Shown one piece after another: positions 23,259 through 31,588 of a stretch of 35,533 nt of DNA. This DNA is from an uncultured Clostridia bacterium. Lineage in GTDB: Bacteria; Bacillota; Clostridia; Oscillospirales; Butyricicoccaceae. The DNA lies in assembly GCA_944381055.1 (NCBI GenBank), contig CALWJQ010000026.1, positions 1 to 35,533 of the forward strand, given 5' to 3'. Each line of letters opens with the position of its first letter. Positions within the stretch are counted from its first letter, which is position 1. Below the pieces are notes generated by a model. That model worked only from the letters and a program-made list of their open reading frames with translations, had not been told where the DNA came from and did no database searches. The translations under genes and the position numbers were made by a program.

Positions 23259-23636
23259 ATGATCAGACACGCAGACGAAATGCCGACTGTCCGCATTCCC
23301 AACATGCTGGGCGGCAAGCGGTACGTCGACGGCCAGCGTTTTCTCGAGGCCGACGAATCAATGGGAGCGGGCGCATTTTTCGGCCGCGCCACCATGCCGC
23401 CCGGCGGATCGTTCGGATTTCACATTCAGAAATGCCGGCCCGCAGGCGACATGGAGCTGTATTACATCATCAGCGGCAGGGCGCTGGCCTATGAAGAAGA
23501 CAAGGTGGAAGAACTGGGGCCGGGGGACTTCTTTTTCTGCCCCAACGGCCTGTGGAACGGGCTGGAAAACATCGGCGACACCGATTTGGAGTTTTTGTCC
23601 ATCCTGCTCTATAAAAACCCCAGGGATCCGGAATAA
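23259..23636 (+). CDS. Small single-domain cupin
   Basis: 125 residues, last gene of the transporter operon, AAAGGGG ahead of the ATG. Cupin motif 1 is PPGGSFGFHIQKC...DMELYYIISGRA, with one His and the Glu; motif 2 is LGPGDFFFCPNGLWNGLEN, where the usual second-motif histidine is missing. The incomplete ligand set suggests a binding or sensory protein, or an isomerase that does not need a full metal site. The substrate is unknown, and the operon suggests an amino-acid or peptide derivative. Confidence 0.85.
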   Translation: MIRHADEMPTVRIPNMLGGKRYVDGQRFLEADESMGAGAFFGRATMPPGGSFGFHIQKCRPAGDMELYYIISGRALAYEEDKVEELGPGDFFFCPNGLWNGLENIGDTDLEFLSILLYKNPRDPE

Positions 23637-23641
23637 AAAGC

Positions 23642-23676
23642 AAAAACGGCATGGCGTTGGCCATGCCGTTTTTTTT
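23642..23676. terminator. Bidirectional intrinsic terminator
   Basis: A perfect 14-bp stem AAAAACGGCATGGC/GCCATGCCGTTTTT with a four-base loop; on the plus strand eight Ts in all end the transporter operon, and on the minus strand TTTTTG ends the MATE gene, whose stop is at 23684. Confidence 0.93.
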
Positions 23677-23683
23677 GCGCAAA

Positions 23684-25054
23684 CTAAATGTCGGCAGGGA
23701 CGTGCAGGATGGTCGCCTTTTTCCAGCCGCCGGACAGGAAAAAACCGACGCCGACGGCAAAGGCAACGCCCGATGCAAACGGCGCGCCGAGACCGATGCC
23801 GAACAGCCCCCAGTCAAACAAAACGCCAAAGATATAGCACACGGGGATGCGGACGAGCAGGGCCGCCATGACGCCGTTGATAAAGGAAAAAGTGGTGTGG
23901 CCTGCACCGATGAACAGGCCGTTGAGGCCGGCCATCAGGGGGACGCAGATATAATCCAGGCTGAAAGCGCGCAGGTATTCGACACCGGCGGTGACAAGGG
24001 CCGGATCATCGGCAAAAATACGGATAATCTGAGCCGGGAAAAAGCGGGCCAGCAAAAAGACGCAGAAACTGATGCCAAAGCCCAGCGCCGTGCCGATTTT
24101 CATGGTCTGCACAGCGCGCTTCATCTCGCCGGCGCCGATGTTCTGGGCGCTCATGGCGGCGATGGCCGAGCTCATGGCAAAGGCGGGCAGCACGCCGAAT
24201 GAGTTGAACTTGCTGACTGCGCCGACGGCGGCCGACGCCATGGCCGTCGGGTCGAGCAGGTTGACCATAGCGGTCAGGAACAGGAAGGAAATGCTGGTTG
24301 CGACATTCTGAACTGACATGGGCACGCCGATTTTGAGCAGCATACGCAGCCGTTCCGGGTGAAAGCCAAAGGATTTCAGGCTGAAGTCAAAGACAAAGTC
24401 ATTGCGCTTTAAGTAAACGACGCACAACACGACGCTGAGCGCCTGCGAAATAATAGTCGCCAGTCCCGCGCCGAACGCGCCCCAGTGGAATACGGCGACC
24501 ATGATAAGGTCGAGGACAATGTTGGTGACGCAGGCGATGGAGACAAAATAGAGCGGCCGTTTGCTGTCGCCCAGGCCGCGCATGATGGCGCTCAGCGCGT
24601 TATAGGCAAAAATAAAGATAATGCCCAGCGATGTGATGAACAAATAGCTCATGGCTTCGGGGAAGGACGGTTCCGGGGTCTGGATGGCGCGCAGGATGGG
24701 GCTGCGCAGCAGCAAGAGACCAACGGTGAAAATTGCGCCCAGCGCCATCAGGACGGAAAGCAGGGTGCCGATGGTTTCGCGCAGCGCCTTGCGGTCGCCT
24801 GCGCCCAGATATTGCCCGATGAGCACCGTGCCGCCGGCCGACAGGCCGAAGACCATGTTGGTGATCAGCTGGGTGACCTGTCCGCCGATGTTGACGCCGG
24901 ACATGCTGACAGCGCCTGCATACTGGCCGACGATGATCATGTCGGCGACGCTGTACAGGGATTGGATGATGTTGGAAACAATGAACGGCAGCGCAAAACG
25001 CAGCAGCTGCGGCGCTACGGCGCCCTGCGCCAGATTGTGTTCCAGTTTGCTCAC
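23684..25054 (-). CDS. MATE-family multidrug/sodium antiporter
   Basis: 456 residues from GTG 25054, with GGAGGG seven bases upstream (the nearer ATG is followed at once by a stop). About twelve hydrophobic helices fall into two homologous MatE halves. The opening LAQGAVAPQLLRFALPFIVSNIIQSLYSVADMI is characteristic of the clostridial NorM/DinF-like group, and MRGLGDSKRPLYF plus the second-half GAGHTTFSFINGVMAALLVR are family motifs. Such pumps export cationic drugs, including fluoroquinolones, using Na+ or H+. It starts 37 bases after the topoisomerase subunit A gene with no promoter visible between, so it is probably co-transcribed with the topoisomerase. Confidence 0.93.
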   Translation of the reverse strand: MSKLEHNLAQGAVAPQLLRFALPFIVSNIIQSLYSVADMIIVGQYAGAVSMSGVNIGGQVTQLITNMVFGLSAGGTVLIGQYLGAGDRKALRETIGTLLSVLMALGAIFTVGLLLLRSPILRAIQTPEPSFPEAMSYLFITSLGIIFIFAYNALSAIMRGLGDSKRPLYFVSIACVTNIVLDLIMVAVFHWGAFGAGLATIISQALSVVLCVVYLKRNDFVFDFSLKSFGFHPERLRMLLKIGVPMSVQNVATSISFLFLTAMVNLLDPTAMASAAVGAVSKFNSFGVLPAFAMSSAIAAMSAQNIGAGEMKRAVQTMKIGTALGFGISFCVFLLARFFPAQIIRIFADDPALVTAGVEYLRAFSLDYICVPLMAGLNGLFIGAGHTTFSFINGVMAALLVRIPVCYIFGVLFDWGLFGIGLGAPFASGVAFAVGVGFFLSGGWKKATILHVPADI

Positions 25055-25091
25055 ATAGGTTCCCTCCTCTTTTTATATCTAAAAAGCAGGC

Positions 25092-27272
25092 TTACTCCAG
25101 GGTCAGCTGCTTTTCAGGCAGGTCTTCGCTGCGCAAAAGGGCGCCGGCGGCCGGCAGGGTGCGGGTACGGTAGCGGGCAGGGTTGGACAGTGCAGACGAA
25201 TCCAGCCGTTGGGCAGAAATAACTTTCTGCCCGCGCTTTAAGGCCATGACAGCGACGCCCTGCGTCGTGCGGGTTGTTTTGGGCGCCAGCAGGGCGGTAT
25301 TGACGACCAGGGCGCGCACGCCGGTTGAAAGCACCAGCTCGGCGTCCCCGTCCAGCAGGAACGCGGCGACGAGCGGGCTGCGGTCGGAAAAGGCTCCGGT
25401 CAGCTTGCGGCGGTTGGACTTGGTTTGAAAAGCAGCGCTTTCGACGCGCGCGGCTTTGCCGTTTTCAAACACATACAGCAAGTGGCCGGTGTAATCGCCG
25501 GGCAAAAAGAGCCAAATCGGGGTTTCGCCCTCTTCCATTCCCAGCTTCTGGGGCAAAAAGTCGCCCAGTACGCTGGCCTTGCTGTCGTCGAACTCGTACA
25601 GGCGGGCTTTGTACGCCTGGCAGCGGTTGGTCAGGAAAATCACTTCGGCTGCATTGCGCCCTTCAAGCGCAAAGGCAATTTCATCGCCGTCCTTGAGCTT
25701 GTGTTCGCCCGACATGCGCAGGGACTGCGGCGTGATTTTTTTAAAATACCCTTCGCGCGTCATAAACAGGTGGACAGGGTAATCATCGATGCTTTGGGTC
25801 TCGTCATACTCTTCAATGTCGTCTTCGTACACGATGGAAGTGCGCCGGGTGGTCGGGTATTTCCTGATGACGTTTTTGAGTTCGCCGATGATGATGTCGC
25901 GCAGCTTGTCGCGGCTGGCGAGGACGCCTTCGAGCCTGTGGATTTCCTTTTCCAGTTCGTCGGTTTCAGACAGGCGCTTGAGGATATATTCCTTGTTGAT
26001 GTTGCGCAGGCGGATTTCGGCGATATACTCGGCCTGTGTTTCGTCGATGCCGAAACCGATCATCAGATTGGGGATGACTTCGGCGTCTTCTTCGGTTTCG
26101 CGGATGATCTGAATGGCACGGTCGATGTCGAGCAGGATTTTGCGCAGGCCGTGCAGCAGGTGCAGGCGTTCCTTTTTGCGCTCCAGGTCAAAGTGGACGC
26201 GCCTTCGGACACATCCGGTGCGCCAGGCGGTCCATTCTTCCAGGATTTCAGCCACGCCCATGACGCGCGGCGTGCCGCCGATCAGCACGTTGAAGTTGCA
26301 TGAAAAGGTGTCGCTCAGCGGCGTCAGCTTCATAAGCTTGGCCATCAGCTTGTCAGGGTCGGCGCCGCGCTTTAAATCAATGGTCAGGCGCAGGCCCTGC
26401 AAGCCGGTTTCGTCGCGCATGTCGGCAATTTCGCGGATCTTGCCGGCTTTGGTAAGCTCGGTAACCTTGTCAATGACGGCTTCGATGGTGGTTGTATAGG
26501 GGATTTCGGTGATTTCGATCATGTTGCCTTTCGGCACATAATTCCACTTGGCGCGCACGCGGAAAGAGCCGCGGCCGGTGCGGTAGATCTGCTCCATCTG
26601 CGCGCGGTCGTAGATGAGCTCGCCGCCGGTGGGAAAATCAGGGGCCGTCAGCACGGACAGCAGGTCGCACGACGGGTTTTTCATATACTCGATGGCGGCG
26701 CGGCAGGTTTCGTTCAAATCAAACCCGCAGATGTTGCACGCCATGCCGACGGCGATGCCCAGGTTGGCCGACACCAGGATATTGGGAAAGGTGGTGGGCA
26801 GCAGGGTCGGCTCTTTCATGGTGCCGTCGTAATTGTCGACAAAATCGACGGCGTCGACGTCGATGTCGGAAAAAAGCTCCTGGCAGATCTTGTCCAGCCG
26901 CGCTTCGGTGTAACGGGGCGCGGCATAGGCCATATCGCGCGAGTAGACCTTGCCGAAATTGCCTTTGGAATCGACAAAAGGCACCAGCAGCGATTCATTG
27001 GCGCGCGTCAGGCGGACCATGGTCTCGTAAATGGCGGCGTCGCCGTGCGGGTTGAGGCGCATGGTCTGGCCGACGATATTGGCCGACTTGGTGCGCGGGC
27101 CGGTCAAAAGGCCCATCTTGTACATGGTGTATAACAATTTGCGGTGGGCGGGCTTGAACCCGTCAATTTCGGGCAGCGCGCGGGACACGATGACGCTCAT
27201 CGCATAGGGCATGAAGTTCTGTTCGAGCGTCTGGGTGATGGGCTGCTCCATATACCATTGTTTGCTGCTCAT
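25092..27272 (-). CDS. Type IIA topoisomerase subunit A (ParC-like)
   Basis: 726 residues, AAGGAG six bases before the ATG. The breakage-reunion domain opens with the family ALPEIDGFKPAHRKLLYTM; the catalytic tyrosine is Tyr121 in AAPRYTEARL. The quinolone-determining region reads LNPHGDAAIYETMVR: Ala79 stands where quinolone-sensitive enzymes have Ser, and Glu83 at the acidic position. The coiled-coil and C-terminal beta-pinwheel follow. The gyrase-defining GyrA box (QRRGGKG-like) is not visible, which favours decatenase (topo IV) activity over supercoiling. It lies 11 bases after the subunit B gene. This is likely a second type IIA enzyme, with the housekeeping gyrAB expected near dnaA. Confidence 0.9.
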   Translation of the reverse strand: MSSKQWYMEQPITQTLEQNFMPYAMSVIVSRALPEIDGFKPAHRKLLYTMYKMGLLTGPRTKSANIVGQTMRLNPHGDAAIYETMVRLTRANESLLVPFVDSKGNFGKVYSRDMAYAAPRYTEARLDKICQELFSDIDVDAVDFVDNYDGTMKEPTLLPTTFPNILVSANLGIAVGMACNICGFDLNETCRAAIEYMKNPSCDLLSVLTAPDFPTGGELIYDRAQMEQIYRTGRGSFRVRAKWNYVPKGNMIEITEIPYTTTIEAVIDKVTELTKAGKIREIADMRDETGLQGLRLTIDLKRGADPDKLMAKLMKLTPLSDTFSCNFNVLIGGTPRVMGVAEILEEWTAWRTGCVRRRVHFDLERKKERLHLLHGLRKILLDIDRAIQIIRETEEDAEVIPNLMIGFGIDETQAEYIAEIRLRNINKEYILKRLSETDELEKEIHRLEGVLASRDKLRDIIIGELKNVIRKYPTTRRTSIVYEDDIEEYDETQSIDDYPVHLFMTREGYFKKITPQSLRMSGEHKLKDGDEIAFALEGRNAAEVIFLTNRCQAYKARLYEFDDSKASVLGDFLPQKLGMEEGETPIWLFLPGDYTGHLLYVFENGKAARVESAAFQTKSNRRKLTGAFSDRSPLVAAFLLDGDAELVLSTGVRALVVNTALLAPKTTRTTQGVAVMALKRGQKVISAQRLDSSALSNPARYRTRTLPAAGALLRSEDLPEKQLTLE

Positions 27273-27283
27273 GAAAAGCTCCT

Positions 27284-29281
27284 TCAGCTGATGTCCAGCA
27301 GGTCGAGATATTTGGCGCCGTTTTCCGCGATAAAGTCCTTGCGCCCGCTCAGGTTGTCGCCGAGCAGCACGTCGAACATCTGCGCGGTGGCGCCGGCGTC
27401 TTCAGGAAGGATCTTGATGAGCCGGCGCGTCTCGGGGTTCATGGTGGTCTGCCACATCATTTCGGGCTCGTTTTCACCCAGCCCCTTGGATCGCATAATC
27501 GAGACCTTTTTGCCGGCGAGTTTTTTCAAAAGCTCGTCTTTTTCACGGTCGTCATAGGCAAAATACGACTTGTCTTTGACGGTCAGTTCGTAAAGCGGGG
27601 TCTCGGCGATATAAACGTAACCCTGCTCGATAAGCGCAGGGGTCAGGCGGTACAGCATGGTCAGGATGAGTGTGCGGATTTGAAAGCCGTCGTAGTCGGC
27701 GTCGGTGCAGATAATGACCTTGCTCCACCGCAAAGCGTCCAAATCAAAAGCCGCAAGATCGCGGCTTTTGGCCTTGACGTCGACACCGCAGCCGAGCACA
27801 CGGATCAGATCGGTGATGATTTCAGATTTGAAGATTTTTCCGTAATCGGCCTTGAGACAGTTGAGAATTTTGCCGCGCACCGGCATGATGGCCTGGAACT
27901 CAGGGTCGCGGCCCTGCTTGACCGAACCGAGGGCGCTGTCGCCCTCGACGATATACAGTTCACGGCGGCTCAGATCCTTAGAGCGGCAGTCGACGAATTT
28001 CTGTACGCGGTTTTGGATGTCGATGCTGCCGGCCAGCTTTTTTTTGATATTGAGGCGGGCGTTTTCCGCCTGCTCGCGCGAACGCTTGTTGATGAGCACC
28101 TGCTCGGCGATTTTGTCAGCGTCCTGCTTGTTTTCAATAAAATAGACCTCGAGGTTGGAACGCAGGAACTCGGTCATCATCTCCTGGATAAACTTGTTGG
28201 TGATGGCCTTTTTGGTCTGATTTTCGTACGAGGTATAGGTAGAAAAGCCGTTGGTGATTAAAATCAGGCTGTCAGCGACGTCCTGAAAGGTGATTTTGCT
28301 TTCGTTTTTCTGGTATTTCCCCTGCTGCTTGAGGTAGGCGTCGATGGCCGAAACAAAGGCCGAACGCGCCGCCTTGTCGGGCGCGCCGCCGTGCTCGAGC
28401 CACGAAGAATTGTGGTAATATTCCAGCCGCGCGCCCGCCTGCACAAAGCAGAAGGCCGCCTCGACCTTGACTTTGTATTCCGGCTTGTCCGCACGGTCGC
28501 GCCCGCGCTTTTCCGCGCGGCATGAGCGGACGGGGGTCAGCGGCGCGTCGCCCGCCAGTTCGCGGGCGTAATCTAAAATCCCGTTGGGGTAAACGAAGAC
28601 GTACTCTTCAAACTGCCCGGGGGCAGTTTCGTTCTTCAGGTGGAAGGTCAGCCCGGCGTTGACGACGGCCTGACGCTTGAGCGTGTCCAAGTAATAGGAA
28701 AGAGGAATGTCAATGTCGGTAAAAACGTCGAGGTCGGGCTTGAAGCGCTGAACCGTGCCGGTCTTTTTGCCCGAATAGGGCGTTTTGATCATGCCGTTGG
28801 GCGCGTCGGTGACGTTTTCACCCCGCTTGAAATGCAGCGTGTATTCAAACCCGTCGCGCCGGACCGAAACATCCATGTATTCTGAGCTGTACTGGGTGGC
28901 GCAGGCGCCCAGGCCGTTTAAGCCGAGGGAGTATTCGTAGCTTTCGCCCTCGTCGTTTTTGTATTTGCCGCCCGCGTACAGCTCGCAGTAAATGAGTTCC
29001 CAGTTGTAACGTCCTTCTTTTTCGTTGTAATCCAGGGGCATACCGCGCCCGAAATCCTCGACTTCGATGGACTTGTCGAGATAGCGCGTGACGTTGATGA
29101 CCGTCCCGTAGCCCTCGCGCGCCTCGTCGATGGAATTGGACACGATTTCGAAAAAGGCGTGTTCACAGCCCTCGATGCCGTCCGAGCCAAAAATGACGCC
29201 GGGGCGCTTACGGACGCGGTCGGCGCCCTTGAGCGAAGAAATGCTGTCGTTCCCGTATTCCTGCCGGGGTTTTTTGGTCAT
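27284..29281 (-). CDS. Type IIA topoisomerase subunit B (ParE-like)
   Basis: 665 residues; GGGAGG precedes the ATG. The N-terminal GHKL ATPase has Glu45/Asn49/Asp52 in FEIVSNSIDEA, the EDFGRGMP motif and the lid GLNGLGA. A transducer domain follows, then the Toprim domain with EGDSA (446-450) and DADYDG (527-532) as metal-binding acidic residues. The first Toprim motif reads EGDSALGSVKQGRDPE, where gyrase B and ParE have EGDSAGGSAKQGRDR, marking a divergent lineage. The partner is the downstream subunit A. Together they would pass one DNA duplex through another using ATP, most likely to unlink replicated chromosomes. Confidence 0.9.
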   Translation of the reverse strand: MTKKPRQEYGNDSISSLKGADRVRKRPGVIFGSDGIEGCEHAFFEIVSNSIDEAREGYGTVINVTRYLDKSIEVEDFGRGMPLDYNEKEGRYNWELIYCELYAGGKYKNDEGESYEYSLGLNGLGACATQYSSEYMDVSVRRDGFEYTLHFKRGENVTDAPNGMIKTPYSGKKTGTVQRFKPDLDVFTDIDIPLSYYLDTLKRQAVVNAGLTFHLKNETAPGQFEEYVFVYPNGILDYARELAGDAPLTPVRSCRAEKRGRDRADKPEYKVKVEAAFCFVQAGARLEYYHNSSWLEHGGAPDKAARSAFVSAIDAYLKQQGKYQKNESKITFQDVADSLILITNGFSTYTSYENQTKKAITNKFIQEMMTEFLRSNLEVYFIENKQDADKIAEQVLINKRSREQAENARLNIKKKLAGSIDIQNRVQKFVDCRSKDLSRRELYIVEGDSALGSVKQGRDPEFQAIMPVRGKILNCLKADYGKIFKSEIITDLIRVLGCGVDVKAKSRDLAAFDLDALRWSKVIICTDADYDGFQIRTLILTMLYRLTPALIEQGYVYIAETPLYELTVKDKSYFAYDDREKDELLKKLAGKKVSIMRSKGLGENEPEMMWQTTMNPETRRLIKILPEDAGATAQMFDVLLGDNLSGRKDFIAENGAKYLDLLDIS

Positions 29282-29325
29282 GATTGCCTCCCAATGGTGC
29301 GGTTTCCCAGATAGCGTACCATATA

Positions 29326-29354
29326 ATAATACCGAATATTCAGCCGGGTGTCAA
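29326..29354 (-). promoter_or_regulatory. Sigma-A promoter of the topoisomerase-MATE operon
   Basis: Minus strand TTGACA (29354-29349), 17-bp spacer, TATTAT (29331-29326), giving a leader of about 35 nt before the subunit B start. Confidence 0.85.
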
Positions 29355-29444
29355 ATGTTTGTTCGCAGGCAGCGCCGTATGACGCATAGGTTTTGGCATA
29401 TCAGGGAAAACTTCCTCTATATATCAAACACGGAGGTGTCTGTA

Positions 29445-29684
29445 ATGCCGCTTGCCATGAAAAAAAGGCCGAAAGAACCCAGCCCCGAACAGCAGCAGCT
29501 TTTGGATGAATACTACGCGGTCAAGCTTGAACTCGACCATGCGCGCGGCGTTTTCGAGCAGGTGACCGACCCGGATCTGATTTCCGCCGTCGTGTACGAA
29601 ATCAACGCGCTGCAGACCCGCTGTTCCCACCTGCTGACGCAGCTGCGCGAGCAAAACGTCTGCAACTTCCGTATCATGCGCTGA
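29445..29684 (+). CDS. DUF2508 (YaaL-like) small protein
   Basis: 79 residues from ATG 29445, nine bases after CGGAGG; the frame is open much further upstream but those codons lie opposite the topoisomerase gene and its promoter. The sequence is helical and charged (LLDEYYAVKLELDHARGVFEQV then EINALQTRCSHLLTQLREQ), matching the YaaL/DUF2508 family, which in Bacillus lies beside recR and bofA. Its function is unknown. It has its own terminator and stands alone here, so the usual recR-bofA context is missing. Confidence 0.78.
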   Translation: MPLAMKKRPKEPSPEQQQLLDEYYAVKLELDHARGVFEQVTDPDLISAVVYEINALQTRCSHLLTQLREQNVCNFRIMR

Positions 29685-29693
29685 AGCGCGCCG

Positions 29694-29718
29694 GCCGCCC
29701 CCGCGGGCGGCGTTTTTT
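29694..29718 (+). terminator. Intrinsic terminator after the DUF2508 gene
   Basis: GCCGCCC (29694-29700) pairs with GGGCGGC (29705-29711) around a four-base loop; six Ts follow one base later. Confidence 0.82.
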
Positions 29719-29795
29719 GCAGCCTGCCCCCAGGCATGAAGCCGCTGTGGCGTGAATAAAATGGCACCATCAAACAAAAGTCTGGGGGATCTGTT

Positions 29796-30584
29796 ATGAA
29801 GTGGATTCAAAAGATGAAAAAACTGCCGCGCGGCCGGCGGGGGCTGGTGCTGGCGCTGGCGGCCGCGCTGGTTCTCGGCGTTTTTTCCGTTACGCCGGCC
29901 GGCCAGGCGGTACGCGCGTCGGCCATGAAAAGGGATCTGCCCATTTACTGCGTGCAAAAAGACAGCAAAGTGTGTTCGCTCACCTTTGACGCCGCATGGG
30001 GCAATGAAGACACACAGCAGCTCATCGACATTCTCGGCAAGTACAAAATCAAGGCCACCTTTTTTGTCGTCGGCGACTGGGTTGACAAATACCCTGAATC
30101 GGTCAAGGCGCTGCACGACGCCGGGCACGAGGTTATGAACCATTCCAACACGCACGCGCATATGACCAAGCTGAGCGCCGAAGAGATCATTGCCGACGTC
30201 AACGCGTGCAGCGACAAGATCGAAAACGTCACCGGCGTGCGCCCCGAGCTGTTCCGGCCGCCTTACGGCGAATACGACGACAAGGTGATTTCGACGCTGC
30301 GCGACATGGGGATGTACAGCATCCAGTGGGATGTCGACAGCCTGGACTGGAAAGAAATTTCGGCGCAAGAGATCACCGAGCGGGTGACGTCGCGCGTGCA
30401 GCAGGGGTCGATTGTGCTGTTCCACAACGCCGCAAAACACACGCCTGAGGCGCTGCCCGGGCTGATAGAAAAGCTTATACAGCAGGGGTATTCCTTTGTA
30501 CCGGTTTCAGAACTCATTCTGCGCGATAATTACGACATCGATCACGCCGGCCGCCAAATCCCGGCAGCGGGCGTATCGCAGTAA
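29796..30584 (+). CDS. PdaB-like polysaccharide deacetylase (sporulation)
   Basis: 262 residues with a basic N-terminus and one hydrophobic helix (residues 17-33), a signal peptide or anchor. The NodB domain begins at about residue 58: motif 1 reads TFDAAWG (Asp65) instead of the usual T-F-D-D-G, motif 2 is HSNTH (His116, His120), motif 3 is RPPYGEYD, then WDVDSLDW and LFHN. The FDAAWG change is typical of PdaB/YlxY-type sporulation deacetylases. These enzymes remove N-acetyl groups from peptidoglycan, or at least are required for stable spores. The ribosome site (GGGGGAT) is modest, and no sigma-A promoter is evident, consistent with a sporulation sigma factor. Confidence 0.9.
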   Translation: MKWIQKMKKLPRGRRGLVLALAAALVLGVFSVTPAGQAVRASAMKRDLPIYCVQKDSKVCSLTFDAAWGNEDTQQLIDILGKYKIKATFFVVGDWVDKYPESVKALHDAGHEVMNHSNTHAHMTKLSAEEIIADVNACSDKIENVTGVRPELFRPPYGEYDDKVISTLRDMGMYSIQWDVDSLDWKEISAQEITERVTSRVQQGSIVLFHNAAKHTPEALPGLIEKLIQQGYSFVPVSELILRDNYDIDHAGRQIPAAGVSQ

Positions 30585-30588
30585 ACAC

Positions 30589-30617
30589 TTGACAATCGGC
30601 CCGCTCTGCGTTACGCT
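30589..30617 (+). promoter_or_regulatory. Sigma-A-type promoter of the D-aminopeptidase gene
   Basis: Consensus TTGACA (30589-30594), 17-bp spacer, TACGCT (30612-30617). It starts five bases after the PdaB stop, so the two genes are independently expressed. No copy of the GntR-site sequence is seen here. Confidence 0.7.
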
Positions 30618-30659
30618 GAAAGAAAGACCCGCCTGAAGCGGGAAAAGGGAGGAAGCAGC

Positions 30660-31457
30660 ATGAAAGTCTTTATCAGCGCAGACATTGAAGGCGTGGCCGG
30701 AACCATGAGCCATACCGAGTGCCGCAGCACAGAAAGCGTGTACCGCAAGTATGCCGACATCATGACGCGTGAAGTTGTCGCCGCGTGCGAGGGCGCGCTG
30801 GCCGCCGGAGCCGACGAAGTACTTGTCAAGGACGCCCACGGCGGGGCCAACAACATCGACGTCGAAATGCTGCCGCGCCGCGTGCGGCTTATCCGCGGCT
30901 TCAGCGGGCATCCCTACGGCATGGCCGAAGGGGTTGAAGGCGGGTTTGACGCCGCCATGTTTGTGGGCTATCATTCGGCTGCCGGTTCGCCGGGGAGCCC
31001 AATGTCCCATACCGTCCGCGGCAGCATGAATTACATCCTGCTCAACGGCCGCCGCACCAGCGAGTTTATGCTGTACAGCGGCGCCGCCGCGCTCGAGGGC
31101 GTGCCGTCGGTGCTTTTGTCGGGCGACAAGACGCTGTGCGACGAATCGCGCGAGTTTGTGCCCGGGCTGCACACGGTCTGGACCAAAGACGCCCGCGGCG
31201 TCACGGTGATCACCAAGACGCCGGCCGAAGTGCGCGACGAACTGCGCGCCGCCGCCGAGCAGGCCGTCCGCGACCGCGGAAATATCGATCTGCCGAAGCT
31301 CGCTGATCATTACGAACTTGAAATCAATTACAAAGACCATACGCAGGCGTACCGGATGTCCTTTTTCCCCGGTATGGAACAGAAAGACGCCCAGACCGTC
31401 GTCCTGCATACAGATAAGCTGTTCGACGTGCTGCGCGCCCTGCGCTTTGTTTTGTAA
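30660..31457 (+). CDS. dppA: M55-family D-aminopeptidase (DppA type)
   Basis: 265 residues; GGGAGG seven bases before the ATG. The N-terminus MKVFISADIEGVAG and metal ligands fit B. subtilis DppA: Asp8, Glu10, His60 (VKDAHGG), His105 (GYHS) and Glu135 (RTSEF), with His117 in SHT as the probable catalytic residue. DppA is a cytoplasmic zinc decamer that cleaves peptides with an N-terminal D-Ala or Gly, releasing D-amino acids. In B. subtilis it is the first gene of the dipeptide transporter operon; here it stands apart from the dpp-like genes at 17-23 kb but would complement their function. Confidence 0.93.
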   Translation: MKVFISADIEGVAGTMSHTECRSTESVYRKYADIMTREVVAACEGALAAGADEVLVKDAHGGANNIDVEMLPRRVRLIRGFSGHPYGMAEGVEGGFDAAMFVGYHSAAGSPGSPMSHTVRGSMNYILLNGRRTSEFMLYSGAAALEGVPSVLLSGDKTLCDESREFVPGLHTVWTKDARGVTVITKTPAEVRDELRAAAEQAVRDRGNIDLPKLADHYELEINYKDHTQAYRMSFFPGMEQKDAQTVVLHTDKLFDVLRALRFVL

Positions 31458-31472
31458 ACGCCGGCTGAAAGG

Positions 31473-31501
31473 GCCGCTGCCGTATCAGGCAGCGGCTTTT
31501 T
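31473..31501 (+). terminator. Intrinsic terminator after dppA
   Basis: GCCGCTGCC (31473-31481)/GGCAGCGGC (31488-31496) with a six-base loop and five Ts. Confidence 0.9.
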
Positions 31502-31523
31502 GTGTTTTAATAATGTTCCGGGC

Positions 31524-31559
31524 GGAAAACGGGCGGCGCGGCTGTCAGCCGCGCCGCCC
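31524..31559 (-). terminator. Terminator of the pyruvate:ferredoxin oxidoreductase gene
   Basis: A 13-bp perfect GC stem (31531-31543 with 31547-31559) and three-base loop, 29 bases after the stop. On the minus strand it is followed by GTTTTCC, a short T tract compensated by the very stable stem. Confidence 0.75.
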
Positions 31560-31588
31560 GTTCAGGCAGTTTTGCGAAATGGAAACGA

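Noticed and set aside
29727..29788. CCCCCAG/CTGGGGG inverted repeat ahead of the PdaB start that could hide the ribosome site
   Set aside because: Seven pairs separated by 48 bases and no mapped transcript start; chance occurrence in GC-rich DNA is likely.
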